A DNA stretch of 52,319 bases from Rhizobium hidalgonense (GTDB taxonomy: Bacteria; Pseudomonadota; Alphaproteobacteria; Rhizobiales; Rhizobiaceae). The notes beneath the pieces were generated by a model that was given only the letters and a program-made list of their open reading frames with translations, made no database searches and was not told the origin of the DNA. This document shows, in pieces, positions 35,769 through 45,072 of this stretch. The translations under genes were made by a program, and so were the position numbers. Within the stretch, counting starts at the first letter, position 1. Every line of letters starts with the position of its first letter. The stretch covers positions 1-52,319 of the forward strand of contig NZ_LODW01000065.1 of NCBI RefSeq assembly GCF_002914525.1, written 5' to 3'.

Positions 35769-36653
35769 TCACTGCCTAAGCTTGTGCTCGTCCACCTTCA
35801 GCGCATCGGCAAGGCGTGCCTTGGCCGAGCCCGGCTTGAGCGGCTTTTGCTGGCTCTCGTGCGGCGCCCATCCCGAGACATAGATGATCGAGAAGGTCGC
35901 GCGGATGCGTCCGTCAGGATCGGAGTAACGGTCGGCGTAAATCTCGGCTGCGCGCAGGAAGAAGGCGCGCGTCAGCGGCGCCCGGCCCCGGGCGGCAAGC
36001 GGGTTGCTCATGCCCATGGCCCTCAGATCCCGCATCAGCGGAAAGAGCGAATCATAGCGTACCGTGTAGTTTTCCGCATCGATCACCGGCAGCGTGAAGC
36101 CGGCGCGCTGCATGAGGCTGCCGATATCGCGCACATCGGCGAAGGGAATGACGCGCGGGCTGGCGCCGCCCGTCAGTTCGGCCTCGGCGGCGAGCAGCAC
36201 CTCGCGCAATTCCTGCAGCGTACCGGCACCGGGGATCGCCGCCAGGAACAGGCCGTCGGGTTTCAAAGCGCGGCGGATCTGGATGAAAACACCAGGCGTA
36301 TCGTTGGTCAGATGCAGGCTGAGCGGCGCAAGGATGAGATTGGCCGATTGCGGTTCGAGCGGCACGTCCTCGAGTGGCGCCTCGATCAAGGTTTCGCCTG
36401 GGCGCGCATAGGCCTTCTCGCTTTCGACACGGATCATCGTGCCGATCTTGCCGGTCGCCATTGCCGCGCGGGCAGCCGCTCCCGTTGCGCCGTGTAGTTC
36501 GAAGGCAGTCTCGAAGGTCCGCTCGACGACGCCAAGCCTCTCGCCCATTTCCTCAGCGGCGATCTCGAGCAGGAAGGCGGCTTTCGGATCGTTGTTGGCA
36601 AGCGCGCGATGGCGATGCGCGGCGATCAAGGTCTTGTCGAAGATCGTTTCCAT
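35769..36653 (-). CDS. SAM-dependent methyltransferase, NDUFAF5/BioC-like
   Basis: A 294-residue class I methyltransferase-like protein: METIFDKTLIAAHRHRALAN, then LIEAPLEDVPLEPQSANLIL, APLSLHLTNDTPGVFIQIRR and ALKPDGLFLAAIPGAGTL. The glycine-rich SAM motif I is weak, as in NDUFAF5 homologues of alphaproteobacteria. The mitochondrial relative hydroxylates an arginine of complex I subunit NDUFS7, so a similar role is possible; this is inference. The ATG at 36653 follows AAGGA with 7 nt spacing. It is divergent from comF. Confidence 0.83.
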   Translation of the reverse strand: METIFDKTLIAAHRHRALANNDPKAAFLLEIAAEEMGERLGVVERTFETAFELHGATGAAARAAMATGKIGTMIRVESEKAYARPGETLIEAPLEDVPLEPQSANLILAPLSLHLTNDTPGVFIQIRRALKPDGLFLAAIPGAGTLQELREVLLAAEAELTGGASPRVIPFADVRDIGSLMQRAGFTLPVIDAENYTVRYDSLFPLMRDLRAMGMSNPLAARGRAPLTRAFFLRAAEIYADRYSDPDGRIRATFSIIYVSGWAPHESQQKPLKPGSAKARLADALKVDEHKLRQ

Positions 36654-36730
36654 GACGATGTCCTTAGTCCCGCTGCGGAGCAGCAGCAAGACGATTTTCC
36701 TTTGGAGGAGAACAAGCTAGTCTCGACGCC

Positions 36731-37507
36731 ATGGGACCGATCGATTTCGAAAAACCGGCGGAATTCTTGCGGGCGCAACTCTTGCGGCCGTTTTCGGCGC
36801 TTGCCGATTTTCTCTATCCGCCAGCCTGTTCCGTCTGCGGCATTTCCACCGGCGGCCATCGCGGTCTCTGCGCGAAATGCTGGTCCGGCATTCGTTTCAT
36901 CGAACGGCCCTATTGCGAAGTGCTGGGCATTCCCTTCTCGCACGATCTCGGCGCCGGCATCCTCAGCGCCGAGGCCATCGCAAACCCGCCGCCCTTCGAC
37001 CGGCTGCGGTCGGCGGCAACCCACGACCATGCGGTCCGCGATCTCGTTCATGGGCTGAAATATCGCGATCGTACCGATCTGGCGCCGATGATGGCGGCCT
37101 GGATGCTGCGCGCTTCCGATGGAACGGTCGAAAGCTGCGATGCGCTGATCCCGGTGCCGCTGCACCGCACCCGAATGCTGGCGCGCAAATTCAATCAGGC
37201 AGCCGAACTTGCCCGCCATATGGCACGTCTCTCGGGCAAACCGCTGCTTGCCGCCACGCTTGTTCGCGTCAAGCGCACCAGCCAGCAGGTCGGTCTCGGC
37301 GCCAAGGCGCGCGAGGACAATGTCAGGGGCGCTTTCGCGATTCCCAAGGGGCGCGAAAACGACATTTTCGGCAAGCGCATCGTCCTTGTCGACGACGTCT
37401 ATACGACAGGCGCGACGGTTGCTGCAGCAAGCCGGACATTGCGCAAGGCGGGCGCGGCCGAGATAACGGTTTTGACCTTTGCAAGGGCTCTCTCCGAGCC
37501 TATATGA
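36731..37507 (+). CDS. comF: ComF-family phosphoribosyltransferase-like protein
   Basis: A 258-residue protein. An N-terminal four-cysteine zinc motif (PACSVCGISTGGHRGLCAKC) is followed by a type I phosphoribosyltransferase fold with IPVPLHRTRMLARKFNQA, RTSQQVGLGAKAREDNVRGAF in part, and the PRPP loop IVLVDDVYTTGATV. ComF is needed for DNA uptake in competent bacteria, but in rhizobia its role is undefined. It starts a run comF-grxC-nitrilase-DUF1178 on one strand with short gaps. Confidence 0.92.
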   Translation: MGPIDFEKPAEFLRAQLLRPFSALADFLYPPACSVCGISTGGHRGLCAKCWSGIRFIERPYCEVLGIPFSHDLGAGILSAEAIANPPPFDRLRSAATHDHAVRDLVHGLKYRDRTDLAPMMAAWMLRASDGTVESCDALIPVPLHRTRMLARKFNQAAELARHMARLSGKPLLAATLVRVKRTSQQVGLGAKAREDNVRGAFAIPKGRENDIFGKRIVLVDDVYTTGATVAAASRTLRKAGAAEITVLTFARALSEPI

Positions 37508-37538
37508 CAGAAATACCCGGCATCGGTCTGGAGAGATT

Positions 37539-37796
37539 ATGGTACCCGTCACCATCTATACGCGGCAGTTCTGCGGCTATTGCAGCCGCGCCAAGTCCCT
37601 ACTCGAAGAAAAGGGCGTCGACTACGTCGAGCACGATGCGACATATTCACCGGACCTTCGCCAGGAAATGATCGGCAAGTCGAACGGCCGCACCACCTTT
37701 CCGCAGATATTCATCGGCGCCGATCATGTCGGCGGCTGCGACGATCTCTTTGCGCTCGATCGGGCCGGCAAGCTCGATCCGATGCTGGCGGCCTGA
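37539..37796 (+). CDS. grxC: Glutaredoxin 3
   Basis: An 85-residue dithiol glutaredoxin: MVPVTIYTRQFCGYCSRAKS with the Cys-Gly-Tyr-Cys active site at residues 12-15, and the glutathione-binding TTFPQIFIGADHVGGCDD containing the cis-proline. It reduces disulfides with glutathione. GGAGAG lies just upstream of the ATG. Length and motif match GrxC. Confidence 0.94.
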   Translation: MVPVTIYTRQFCGYCSRAKSLLEEKGVDYVEHDATYSPDLRQEMIGKSNGRTTFPQIFIGADHVGGCDDLFALDRAGKLDPMLAA

Positions 37797-37806
37797 GGAC
37801 GAACCG

Positions 37807-38679
37807 ATGAGCTTCAAGGCCGCCGCCATCCAGATGTGCTCCGGGGTCGACCCGGTGAAGAACGCCGCCGCCATGGCGCGGCTGGTGCGCGAGGCCGCCG
37901 CCCAAGGCGCGACCTATGTGCAAACGCCCGAGATGACCGGCATGCTGCAGCGCGACCGCGCGGCGGCGGGCGCTGTGCTCGCAGACGAGACGCATGACAT
38001 CATCGTCAAGACCGGCTCCGAGCTCGCGGCCGAATTCGGCATCCACATGCATGTCGGCTCGACGGCAATCGCGCTGGCCGACGGCAAGATCGCCAATCGT
38101 GGTTTCCTGTTCGGTCCCGACGGCCGCATTCTCAATCGCTACGACAAGATCCATATGTTCGACGTTGACCTCGACAATGGCGAGAGCTGGCGCGAAAGTG
38201 CCGCCTATACGGCCGGCTCGGAGGCACGCGTCCTGTCGTTGCCCTTTGCCGAAATGGGTTTCGCCATCTGCTACGATGTGCGCTTTCCCGCACTCTTCCG
38301 CGCCCAGGCTGTTGCCGGCGCCGAGGTGATGACGGTTCCGGCCGCCTTCACCAGGCAGACCGGCGAGGCGCATTGGGAGATCCTGCTGCGCGCACGCGCG
38401 ATCGAGAACGGCGTCTTCGTCGTCGCCGCCGCGCAGGCCGGCCGGCACGAAGATGGGCGGCACGAGGACGGCCGGGAGACCTTCGGTCATTCGATGATCA
38501 TCGACCCCTGGGGCACGGTGCTGGCCTCGGCCGGCGCGACCGGCGAGGCGGTCATCATCGCCGAGATCGATCCCGCCGCGGTCAAGGCCGCGCATGACAA
38601 GATCCCGAACCTCCGGAACGGCCGGGAATTCTCGGTCGAGAAGATTGCGGGGGCAGTCGCCGGAGGCGTCGCCGCTTGA
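37807..38679 (+). CDS. Carbon-nitrogen hydrolase (Nit1/deaminated glutathione amidase-like)
   Basis: A 290-residue nitrilase-superfamily protein with the Glu-Lys-Cys triad in PEMTG, NRYDKIHMFDVD and FAICYDVRFP. This pattern matches the Nit1/YafV-type amidases; the grxC neighbour agrees with deaminated glutathione as substrate, which is inference. A local duplication RHEDGRHEDG interrupts a normally shorter loop. GAGGA precedes the ATG at 37807, 10 bases after the grxC stop. The stop overlaps the DUF1178 start. Confidence 0.9.
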   Translation: MSFKAAAIQMCSGVDPVKNAAAMARLVREAAAQGATYVQTPEMTGMLQRDRAAAGAVLADETHDIIVKTGSELAAEFGIHMHVGSTAIALADGKIANRGFLFGPDGRILNRYDKIHMFDVDLDNGESWRESAAYTAGSEARVLSLPFAEMGFAICYDVRFPALFRAQAVAGAEVMTVPAAFTRQTGEAHWEILLRARAIENGVFVVAAAQAGRHEDGRHEDGRETFGHSMIIDPWGTVLASAGATGEAVIIAEIDPAAVKAAHDKIPNLRNGREFSVEKIAGAVAGGVAA

Positions 38680-39104
38680 TCCGCTATTCCCTCCGCTGTG
38701 ACAATGCCCATGAATTCGAAGGCTGGTTTTCCGAAAGCGCCGATTTCGACCGTCAGGTCGCGACCGGATTCCTGACCTGCCCGGTCTGCCAATCCGCTGC
38801 CGTCTCCAAGCTGCTGATGGCGCCATCGGTATCGACGGCGCGCAAGAAGGATGAGCGGCAAACGCTGGCGATGGATGCGATGCGTCAGGAGGCCCTGCAA
38901 AAACTGAAAGAGGCCGTCGCAGCCGTCAAGGCCAATTCCGAGGATGTCGGCACCAAGTTTCCCGAGGAGGCCCGCAAGATCCATTACGGCGAGGCAGATG
39001 CCCGCGGTATCATCGGCCAGGCGACGGTCGACGAGGCGCAGGCGCTCGTGGAAGAAGGCATCGAGATTGCCGCCATTCCTGTTCTGCCTGAGGATGTGAA
39101 TTGA
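38676..39104 (+). CDS. DUF1178 family protein, TTG start
   Basis: A 142-residue protein beginning MIRYSLRCDNAHEFEGWFSE, with a likely zinc site from Cys8 and the later CPVC pair, then a long helical segment and a conserved KIHYGEADARGIIGQAT C-terminus. This is the DUF1178 family of alpha- and betaproteobacteria, function unknown. The start is TTG at 38676, 9 nt after GGAGG, overlapping the upstream stop as TTGA. It is the last gene of the comF run. Confidence 0.88.
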   Translation: MIRYSLRCDNAHEFEGWFSESADFDRQVATGFLTCPVCQSAAVSKLLMAPSVSTARKKDERQTLAMDAMRQEALQKLKEAVAAVKANSEDVGTKFPEEARKIHYGEADARGIIGQATVDEAQALVEEGIEIAAIPVLPEDVN

Positions 39105-39186
39105 CATGCAGTCCGCGCCTGCCCCTCTGCCCCGTTCGGCTGGCACGTCGCTCCTGCTAAAAGTATAGGCTTACTATCGGCGGAAG

Positions 39187-39933
39187 TTATGCAGGCCGCT
39201 TCGCCAACAGCATATAGTTCACGTCCATATCCTTGGCGAGGTTCCACTGGTTTGACAGCGGATTGAAGAAGACGCCGATGCGGTCGGTGATCTCAAGGCC
39301 GCTTGCCGTCAATGGCTTTTCCAGCTCTTCCGGGCGCACCAGCTTTTCATATTGGTGGGTGCCGCGCGGCAGCCAGCGCAGAATGTTTTCGGCGGCGAAG
39401 ATGGCAAGGGCTGCCGCCTTCATCGTGCGGTTGATGGTGGCGACAAAGATCAGGCCGCCGGGGCGGACCATTTTCGCGCAGGTCGTCATGAAGAACTCGA
39501 CATCGGCGACGTGTTCGACCACTTCCATGTTGAGGACAATATCAAAGGTTTCGCCGGCCTCGGCGAGTTCCTCGGCGGTGACGGCGCGGTAGTCGACCGA
39601 AACGCCGGAGGCCTTGGCGTGGGTCGAGGCGATGCCGATATTTTTCTCGGAAGGATCGGCGCCGACGACAGAAGCGCCCATGCGGGCGACAGGTTCGGAC
39701 AGCAGGCCGCCGCCACAGCCGATATCGAGGACGCGCAGACCTTCGAGCGGGCGGGCGCTTTTCGGATCATGGCCGAAATTCTCGCAGGCCTTGTCTCTTA
39801 TATAGGTGAGGCGGACAGGATTGAACTTGTGCAGCGGCTTGAACTTGCCGGTCGGGCTCCACCATTCCGCGGCCATCGCCGAGAAGCGGTCCACTTCGCC
39901 CTGGTCGATCGTGCTTCTGGCGCCTTCCGTCAT
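39187..39933 (-). CDS. ubiG: Ubiquinone biosynthesis O-methyltransferase
   Basis: A 248-residue methyltransferase with the UbiG pattern: EVDRFSAMAAEWWSPTGKFK, SAM motif LDIGCGGGLLSEPVA, and MEVVEHVADVEFF; PGGLIFVATINRT and the conserved ENILRWLPRGTHQYEK close the signature. It carries out both O-methylations in ubiquinone synthesis. Of two adjacent ATGs the one at 39933 is best spaced from AAGGAG. It is divergent from lysC. Confidence 0.95.
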   Translation of the reverse strand: MTEGARSTIDQGEVDRFSAMAAEWWSPTGKFKPLHKFNPVRLTYIRDKACENFGHDPKSARPLEGLRVLDIGCGGGLLSEPVARMGASVVGADPSEKNIGIASTHAKASGVSVDYRAVTAEELAEAGETFDIVLNMEVVEHVADVEFFMTTCAKMVRPGGLIFVATINRTMKAAALAIFAAENILRWLPRGTHQYEKLVRPEELEKPLTASGLEITDRIGVFFNPLSNQWNLAKDMDVNYMLLAKRPA

Positions 39934-40228
39934 CATCCACTCCTTGCGTTCTGACACGTGAAGTCGGACGATCGAGGGCATAAGTCAAGGGGCGCGGACC
40001 AGAGCACCGATGAGCGCGGAGCCGCTCGCCGATCGCTTTTATCGCGCGCGCTTGCCTCCCCCCGCCAAACTCGCTAAGAGACGCCGCAACTTGGGGCCTT
40101 GGGGACCCGCGCTTTAGAGCGGTTCCAGAAGTCGGGAGCCGGCTCTCTGGCCAAGCGGTCTGCCCCAGAGCTTTCGTGATGCCGGGTCGGGTTTTCCGCT
40201 TTCCCGGCGCCAGTCGTGGTAGAGGCAT

Positions 40229-41503
40229 ATGGCACGCATCGTAATGAAATTCGGCGGCACGTCCGTCGCTGACCTGGACCGCATCAAGAATGTCGCCCGC
40301 CATGTGAAACGCGAAGTCGATGCCGGCCATGAGGTGGCAGTGGTGGTGTCGGCCATGTCCGGCAAGACCAATGAACTGGTCGGCTGGGTGCAGGGCATGC
40401 CGAAGGTGATCGGCGCCAATTCGCCGTTTTACGATGCGCGGGAATATGATGCGGTGGTCGCCTCCGGCGAACAGGTGACCTCGGGGCTGCTGGCGATCGC
40501 TTTGCAGGCGATGGATATCAATGCGCGCTCCTGGCAGGGATGGCAGATCCCGATCCGCACCGACAATGCGCATGGCGCGGCGCGGATCATGGAGATCGAC
40601 GGCTCCGACATCGTCAAGCGGATGGGCGAGGGGCAGGTTGCCGTCATCGCCGGCTTCCAGGGACTGGGACCCGACAACCGCCTCGCGACGCTTGGCCGCG
40701 GCGGGTCGGACACGTCGGCCGTCGCCATCGCGGCAGCTGTCAAAGCGGATCGCTGCGATATCTATACCGATGTCGACGGCGTCTACACGACCGACCCGCG
40801 CATCGTGCCGAAGGCGCGCAGGCTGAAGAAGATTGCCTTCGAGGAAATGCTCGAAATGGCCTCGCTCGGCGCCAAGGTGCTGCAGGTGCGCTCGGTCGAG
40901 CTTGCCATGGTGCACAAGGTGCGCACCTTCGTGCGCTCGTCATTCGAAGATCCCGATGCTCCGGGCATGGGCGATCTGTTAACCCCGCCCGGAACGCTGA
41001 TTTGTGACGAGGATGAAATCGTGGAACAGGAAGTAGTCACCGGCATCGCCTATGCCAAGGATGAGGCTCAGATCTCGCTTCGCCGTCTTGCCGACCGGCC
41101 GGGCGTTTCCGCGGCGATCTTCGGACCGCTCGCCGAATCCCATATCAATGTCGATATGATCGTCCAGAATATCTCCGAGGACGGCTCGAAGACCGACATG
41201 ACCTTCACCGTGCCGTCGGGTGACGTCGAGAAGGCAATCAAGGTGCTCGGCGACCATAAGGAGAAGATCGGCTACGACGTCGTGCAGAACGAATCGGGGC
41301 TGGTGAAAGTGTCGGTCATCGGCATCGGCATGCGCAGCCACGCCGGCGTTGCCGCGACCGCATTTCGTGCACTTGCCGAAAAAGGCATCAACATCAAGGC
41401 GATCACCACCTCCGAGATCAAGATTTCCATCCTGATCGACGGTCCTTATGCAGAACTCGCTGTCAGGACTTTGCATTCCTGCTACGGTCTGGATAAGAAT
41501 TGA
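40229..41503 (+). CDS. lysC: Aspartokinase
   Basis: A 424-residue monofunctional aspartate kinase. MARIVMKFGGTSVADLDRIK is the kinase start, TLGRGGSDTSAVAIAAAV and DIYTDVDGVYTTDPRIV are substrate and ATP motifs, and two ACT domains follow from about residue 265 (LADRPGVSAAIFGPL, SVIGIGMRSHAGVAATAF). It phosphorylates aspartate at the head of the lysine, threonine and methionine pathways; the ACT domains imply feedback control. AGAGG precedes the ATG. It is followed by ptsP, an order common in rhizobia. Confidence 0.96.
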   Translation: MARIVMKFGGTSVADLDRIKNVARHVKREVDAGHEVAVVVSAMSGKTNELVGWVQGMPKVIGANSPFYDAREYDAVVASGEQVTSGLLAIALQAMDINARSWQGWQIPIRTDNAHGAARIMEIDGSDIVKRMGEGQVAVIAGFQGLGPDNRLATLGRGGSDTSAVAIAAAVKADRCDIYTDVDGVYTTDPRIVPKARRLKKIAFEEMLEMASLGAKVLQVRSVELAMVHKVRTFVRSSFEDPDAPGMGDLLTPPGTLICDEDEIVEQEVVTGIAYAKDEAQISLRRLADRPGVSAAIFGPLAESHINVDMIVQNISEDGSKTDMTFTVPSGDVEKAIKVLGDHKEKIGYDVVQNESGLVKVSVIGIGMRSHAGVAATAFRALAEKGINIKAITTSEIKISILIDGPYAELAVRTLHSCYGLDKN

Positions 41504-41592
41504 TTCCCAGTGGGCGGCCTGCCCCTTCAGGTTGAGGAGGCGAAGGCCGGCCCGCCGGGACTGAGTGCGTTGTTTCGGGAGCTTGAGACGCC

Positions 41593-43860
41593 ATGAGAGA
41601 CCTTTCCGGCGGTCCGCGCGTGCTGCTCAGGCGGCTGCGCGAGTTGATGGCGGAGCCGCTGGAGCCGCAGGATCGTCTCGACCGGATCGTCCGCCAGATC
41701 GCCGGCAACATGGTGGCCGAGGTCTGCTCGGTTTACGTGCTGCGCGCCGACGGCGTGCTCGAACTCTATGCGACCGAAGGCCTCAACCGTGAGGCCGTGC
41801 ACCTGGCGCAATTGAAGATGGGGCAGGGCCTCGTCGGCACGATCGCGGCCTCGGCCCAGCCGCTGAACCTTTCCGACGCACAGTCGCATCCGGCTTTCCG
41901 CTACCTGCCGGAGACGGGCGAAGAGATCTACCATTCCTTCCTCGGCGTGCCGATCCTCCGGACCGGACGCTCGCTCGGCGTTCTCGTCGTGCAGAACAAG
42001 GCAAGCCGCAACTATCGCGAAGAGGAGCTGGAAGCGCTCGAGACGACGGCGATGGTGCTTGCCGAGATGATCGCGACCGGCGAGCTGAAGAAGATCACCA
42101 AGCCGGGCCTCGAACTCGACCTGACGCGTTCAGTGACCGTCGACGGCGACACTTATAATGACGGCATCGGCCTTGGCTACGTCGTGCTGCACGAGCCGCG
42201 CATCGTCGTCACCAACCTGCTCAACGAAGATGCCGAGAAGGAAATCCGGCGGCTGGCCGAAGCCATGGGCTCGCTCAGGATATCGATTGACGACATGCTG
42301 TCGCGCCGCGACGTGTCGATGGAAGGCGAGCACCGCGAGGTGCTCGAAACCTATCGCATGTTCGCCCATGACCAGGGCTGGGTGCGCAAGCTCGAGGAAG
42401 CGATCCGCAACGGCCTGACGGCGGAAGCGGCAGTCGAGAAGGTGCAGAGCGACACCAAGGCGCGGATGATGCGGTTGACCGACCCCTATCTGCGCGAACG
42501 CATGCATGATTTCGAGGATTTGGCAAACCGGCTGCTCAGACAATTGACGGGTTATACCGGGCGGACGACCGCCGAGGGTTTCCCCAACGATGCGGTCATC
42601 CTGGCGCGCGCCATGGGGGCGGCCGAGCTGCTCGATTATCCGCGTGCCAATGTGCGCGGGCTGGTGCTAGAAGAAGGCGCGGTGACGAGCCATGTGGTGA
42701 TCGTCGCGCGCGCCATGGGTATTCCGGTCATCGGCCAGGCAGCAGGTGTGGTGGCGCTCGCCGAGAACGGCGATGCCGTGATCATCGACGCCGACGAGGG
42801 ACATGTGCATCTGCGGCCGATGGCCGACCATCGGCGCTCCTACGAGGAAAAGGTTCGCTTCCGCGCCAGGCGGCAGGAACAGTTTCGGGCGCTGCGCGCC
42901 GTCGAGCCGGTGACCAAGGACGGGCAGCGGATCGCCCTGATGATGAATGCGGGGCTGCTGGTCGACCTGCCGCAGCTTTCGGAATCGGGTGCCGAGGGCA
43001 TCGGCCTGTTCCGCACCGAACTGCAGTTCATGATCGCCTCCACCATGCCGAAGGCGGAGGAGCAGGAGCAGTTCTATCGCAATGTGATCAAACAGGCGGC
43101 AGGCCGCCCCGTCACCTTCCGTACGCTCGATATCGGCGGTGATAAGGTCGTGCCCTATTTCCGCGGCCATGAGGAAGAAAATCCCGCACTCGGCTGGCGC
43201 GCCATCCGGCTGTCGCTCGACCGGCCAGGGCTGTTGCGCACTCAGCTGCGCGCCCTGTTGAAGGCATCGGCCGATACCGAGCTGAAGCTGATGGTGCCGA
43301 TGGTGACCGAGGTTTCCGAGCTGAAGATGGTGCGCGAACTGTTGCAAAGGGAAGTGCAGCATCTCTCGCGCTTCGGCCACGGGCTGCCGCGCAAGCTGCA
43401 GTTCGGGGCGATGCTGGAGGTGCCGGCACTGCTCTGGCAGCTCGACGAGCTGATGGAGGCGGTGGATTTCGTCTCGGTCGGTTCGAACGATCTCTTCCAG
43501 TTCTCGATGGCGGTCGATCGCGGCAATGCGCGGGTCTCGGACCGGTTCGACCCGCTCGGCAAACCGTTTTTGCGCATCCTGCGCGATATCGTGCGCGGCG
43601 CGGACCGGAACAAGACGCCGGTAACGCTCTGCGGCGAACTCGCCAGCAAACCGATCTCGGCGATGGCGCTGCTCGGTATCGGTTTCCGTTCGATCTCGAT
43701 GTCGCCGGCCTCGATCGGACCGGTGAAGGCAATGCTGCTCGGGCTCGATGTCGAGGCGCTGGCAACGGCGATGGACGAGGTGCTGGACGATGTCCATTCC
43801 ATGACGCCGATGCGCGAGGTGCTTGCCCGCTTCGCCGAGAGCCACAATATTCCCCTTTAG
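41593..43860 (+). CDS. ptsP: PEP-protein phosphotransferase of the nitrogen PTS (EI-Ntr)
   Basis: A 755-residue protein: an N-terminal GAF domain (about 20-160, QDRLDRIVRQIAGNMVAEVC), a PEP-utilising N-terminal domain, the phosphohistidine His367 in GAVTSHVVIVARAMGIPVIG, and the TIM-barrel PEP-binding domain with GIGLFRTELQFM, TLDIGGDKVVPYF and the catalytic Cys in VTLCGELAS. EI-Ntr takes phosphate from PEP and passes it to NPr and EIIA-Ntr, a regulatory chain for nitrogen, carbon and potassium. The GAF domain in homologues senses glutamine. Confidence 0.95.
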   Translation: MRDLSGGPRVLLRRLRELMAEPLEPQDRLDRIVRQIAGNMVAEVCSVYVLRADGVLELYATEGLNREAVHLAQLKMGQGLVGTIAASAQPLNLSDAQSHPAFRYLPETGEEIYHSFLGVPILRTGRSLGVLVVQNKASRNYREEELEALETTAMVLAEMIATGELKKITKPGLELDLTRSVTVDGDTYNDGIGLGYVVLHEPRIVVTNLLNEDAEKEIRRLAEAMGSLRISIDDMLSRRDVSMEGEHREVLETYRMFAHDQGWVRKLEEAIRNGLTAEAAVEKVQSDTKARMMRLTDPYLRERMHDFEDLANRLLRQLTGYTGRTTAEGFPNDAVILARAMGAAELLDYPRANVRGLVLEEGAVTSHVVIVARAMGIPVIGQAAGVVALAENGDAVIIDADEGHVHLRPMADHRRSYEEKVRFRARRQEQFRALRAVEPVTKDGQRIALMMNAGLLVDLPQLSESGAEGIGLFRTELQFMIASTMPKAEEQEQFYRNVIKQAAGRPVTFRTLDIGGDKVVPYFRGHEEENPALGWRAIRLSLDRPGLLRTQLRALLKASADTELKLMVPMVTEVSELKMVRELLQREVQHLSRFGHGLPRKLQFGAMLEVPALLWQLDELMEAVDFVSVGSNDLFQFSMAVDRGNARVSDRFDPLGKPFLRILRDIVRGADRNKTPVTLCGELASKPISAMALLGIGFRSISMSPASIGPVKAMLLGLDVEALATAMDEVLDDVHSMTPMREVLARFAESHNIPL

Positions 43861-43965
43861 AGCGATTCAGCTTTTTCACGGAAACGCAGAACTGCTCTAA
43901 CATTTTGTTTTTACGCAATTCCGGACGGAAAACCGCTTCGCACTTTTCCTGGAATTGCTCTAGGC
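43860..43965. repeat. Rhizobial intergenic mosaic repeat between ptsP and prfA
   Basis: The gap holds AGAGCGATTC...CTGCTCTAAC followed by ACGCAATTCCGGACGGAAAA and CCGCTTCGCACTTTTCCTGG, closing with AATTGCTCTA. Inverted parts (AATTCC/GGAATT, GCGGTTTTCC-like arms) are typical of a widely dispersed rhizobial repeat, recalled from memory. It begins at the ptsP stop codon. Confidence 0.6.
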
Positions 43966-43992
43966 AGACATTAACAAGAATCGGAGTGAAGG

Positions 43993-45072
43993 GTGGCGAA
44001 GCTTCCCGTTGAAAAGATGCGCGAGCTGGAACGCCGTTTCGGCGAGATCGAGGCGCGCATGTCGGCCGGCCCGGCTGCCGATGTCTATGTGAAGCTCGCA
44101 TCCGAATATTCCGAGCTGCAGCCCGTCGTGACGAAAATCCGCGCCTATGAGAAGGCGAACGCCGAGCTTGCCGATCTCGAAACGCTCCTCGAGGATAAGT
44201 CGGTCGATCGCGAAATGCGCGACCTCGCCGAGCTGGAGCTGCCCGAGGTGAAAGAGCAGATCGAGGCGCTCGAGCAGGAGATGCAGATCCTGCTTCTGCC
44301 GAAGGACGCAGCAGACGAAAAGAGCGCGATCCTCGAAATTCGCGCCGGCACGGGCGGATCGGAAGCGGCCCTTTTTGCCGGCGACCTCTTTCGCATGTAC
44401 GAGCGTTTCGCGGCGGAGAAGGGCTGGAAGGTAGAGGTTCTCTCGGCAAGCGAAGGCGAAGCCGGCGGCTACAAGGAAATCATCGCGACGATCACCGGCC
44501 GAGGCGTCTTCGCCAAGCTGAAATTCGAATCCGGCGTGCATCGCGTGCAGCGTGTGCCTGAGACCGAGGCGGGCGGACGCATCCATACATCGGCCGCAAC
44601 GGTTGCGGTGCTGCCGGAGGCCGAGGAGATCGACATCGAGATCCGGCCGGAGGATATCCGCATCGACACGATGCGCTCTTCGGGCGCGGGCGGCCAGCAC
44701 GTCAATACGACCGACTCGGCGGTGCGTATCACCCATCTGCCAAGCGGCATTGTCGTCACCAGCTCGGAAAAATCGCAGCATCAGAACCGCGCCAAGGCGA
44801 TGCAGGTGCTGCGCTCCAGGCTTTATGATGCCGAGCGGCAGAGGGCCGACAGCGAGCGCTCCGCCGACCGCAAGAGCCAGGTCGGTTCCGGCGACCGCTC
44901 CGAACGCATCCGCACCTATAATTTCCCGCAGGGGCGCATAACCGATCATCGCATCAACCTGACGCTCTACAAGCTCGACCGGATGATGGAAGGCGAGATT
45001 GAGGAGGTCGTGGATGCGCTGATGGCCGATTACCAGGCAAGCCAGCTGGCGCAGCTCGGCGAGCAGCAATGA
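43993..45072 (+). CDS. prfA: Peptide chain release factor 1
   Basis: A 359-residue RF1. The peptidyl-transferase motif GGQ lies in RSSGAGGQHVNTTDSAVR; the codon-reading region includes PETEAGGRIHTSAATVAVLP with the PAT-type tripeptide region of RF1. It ends translation at UAA and UAG. The start is GTG at 43993 (MAKLPVEKMRELE) preceded by GGAGTGAAG. Its stop overlaps prmC by 4 bases, and prmC methylates the GGQ glutamine. Confidence 0.96.
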   Translation: MAKLPVEKMRELERRFGEIEARMSAGPAADVYVKLASEYSELQPVVTKIRAYEKANAELADLETLLEDKSVDREMRDLAELELPEVKEQIEALEQEMQILLLPKDAADEKSAILEIRAGTGGSEAALFAGDLFRMYERFAAEKGWKVEVLSASEGEAGGYKEIIATITGRGVFAKLKFESGVHRVQRVPETEAGGRIHTSAATVAVLPEAEEIDIEIRPEDIRIDTMRSSGAGGQHVNTTDSAVRITHLPSGIVVTSSEKSQHQNRAKAMQVLRSRLYDAERQRADSERSADRKSQVGSGDRSERIRTYNFPQGRITDHRINLTLYKLDRMMEGEIEEVVDALMADYQASQLAQLGEQQ

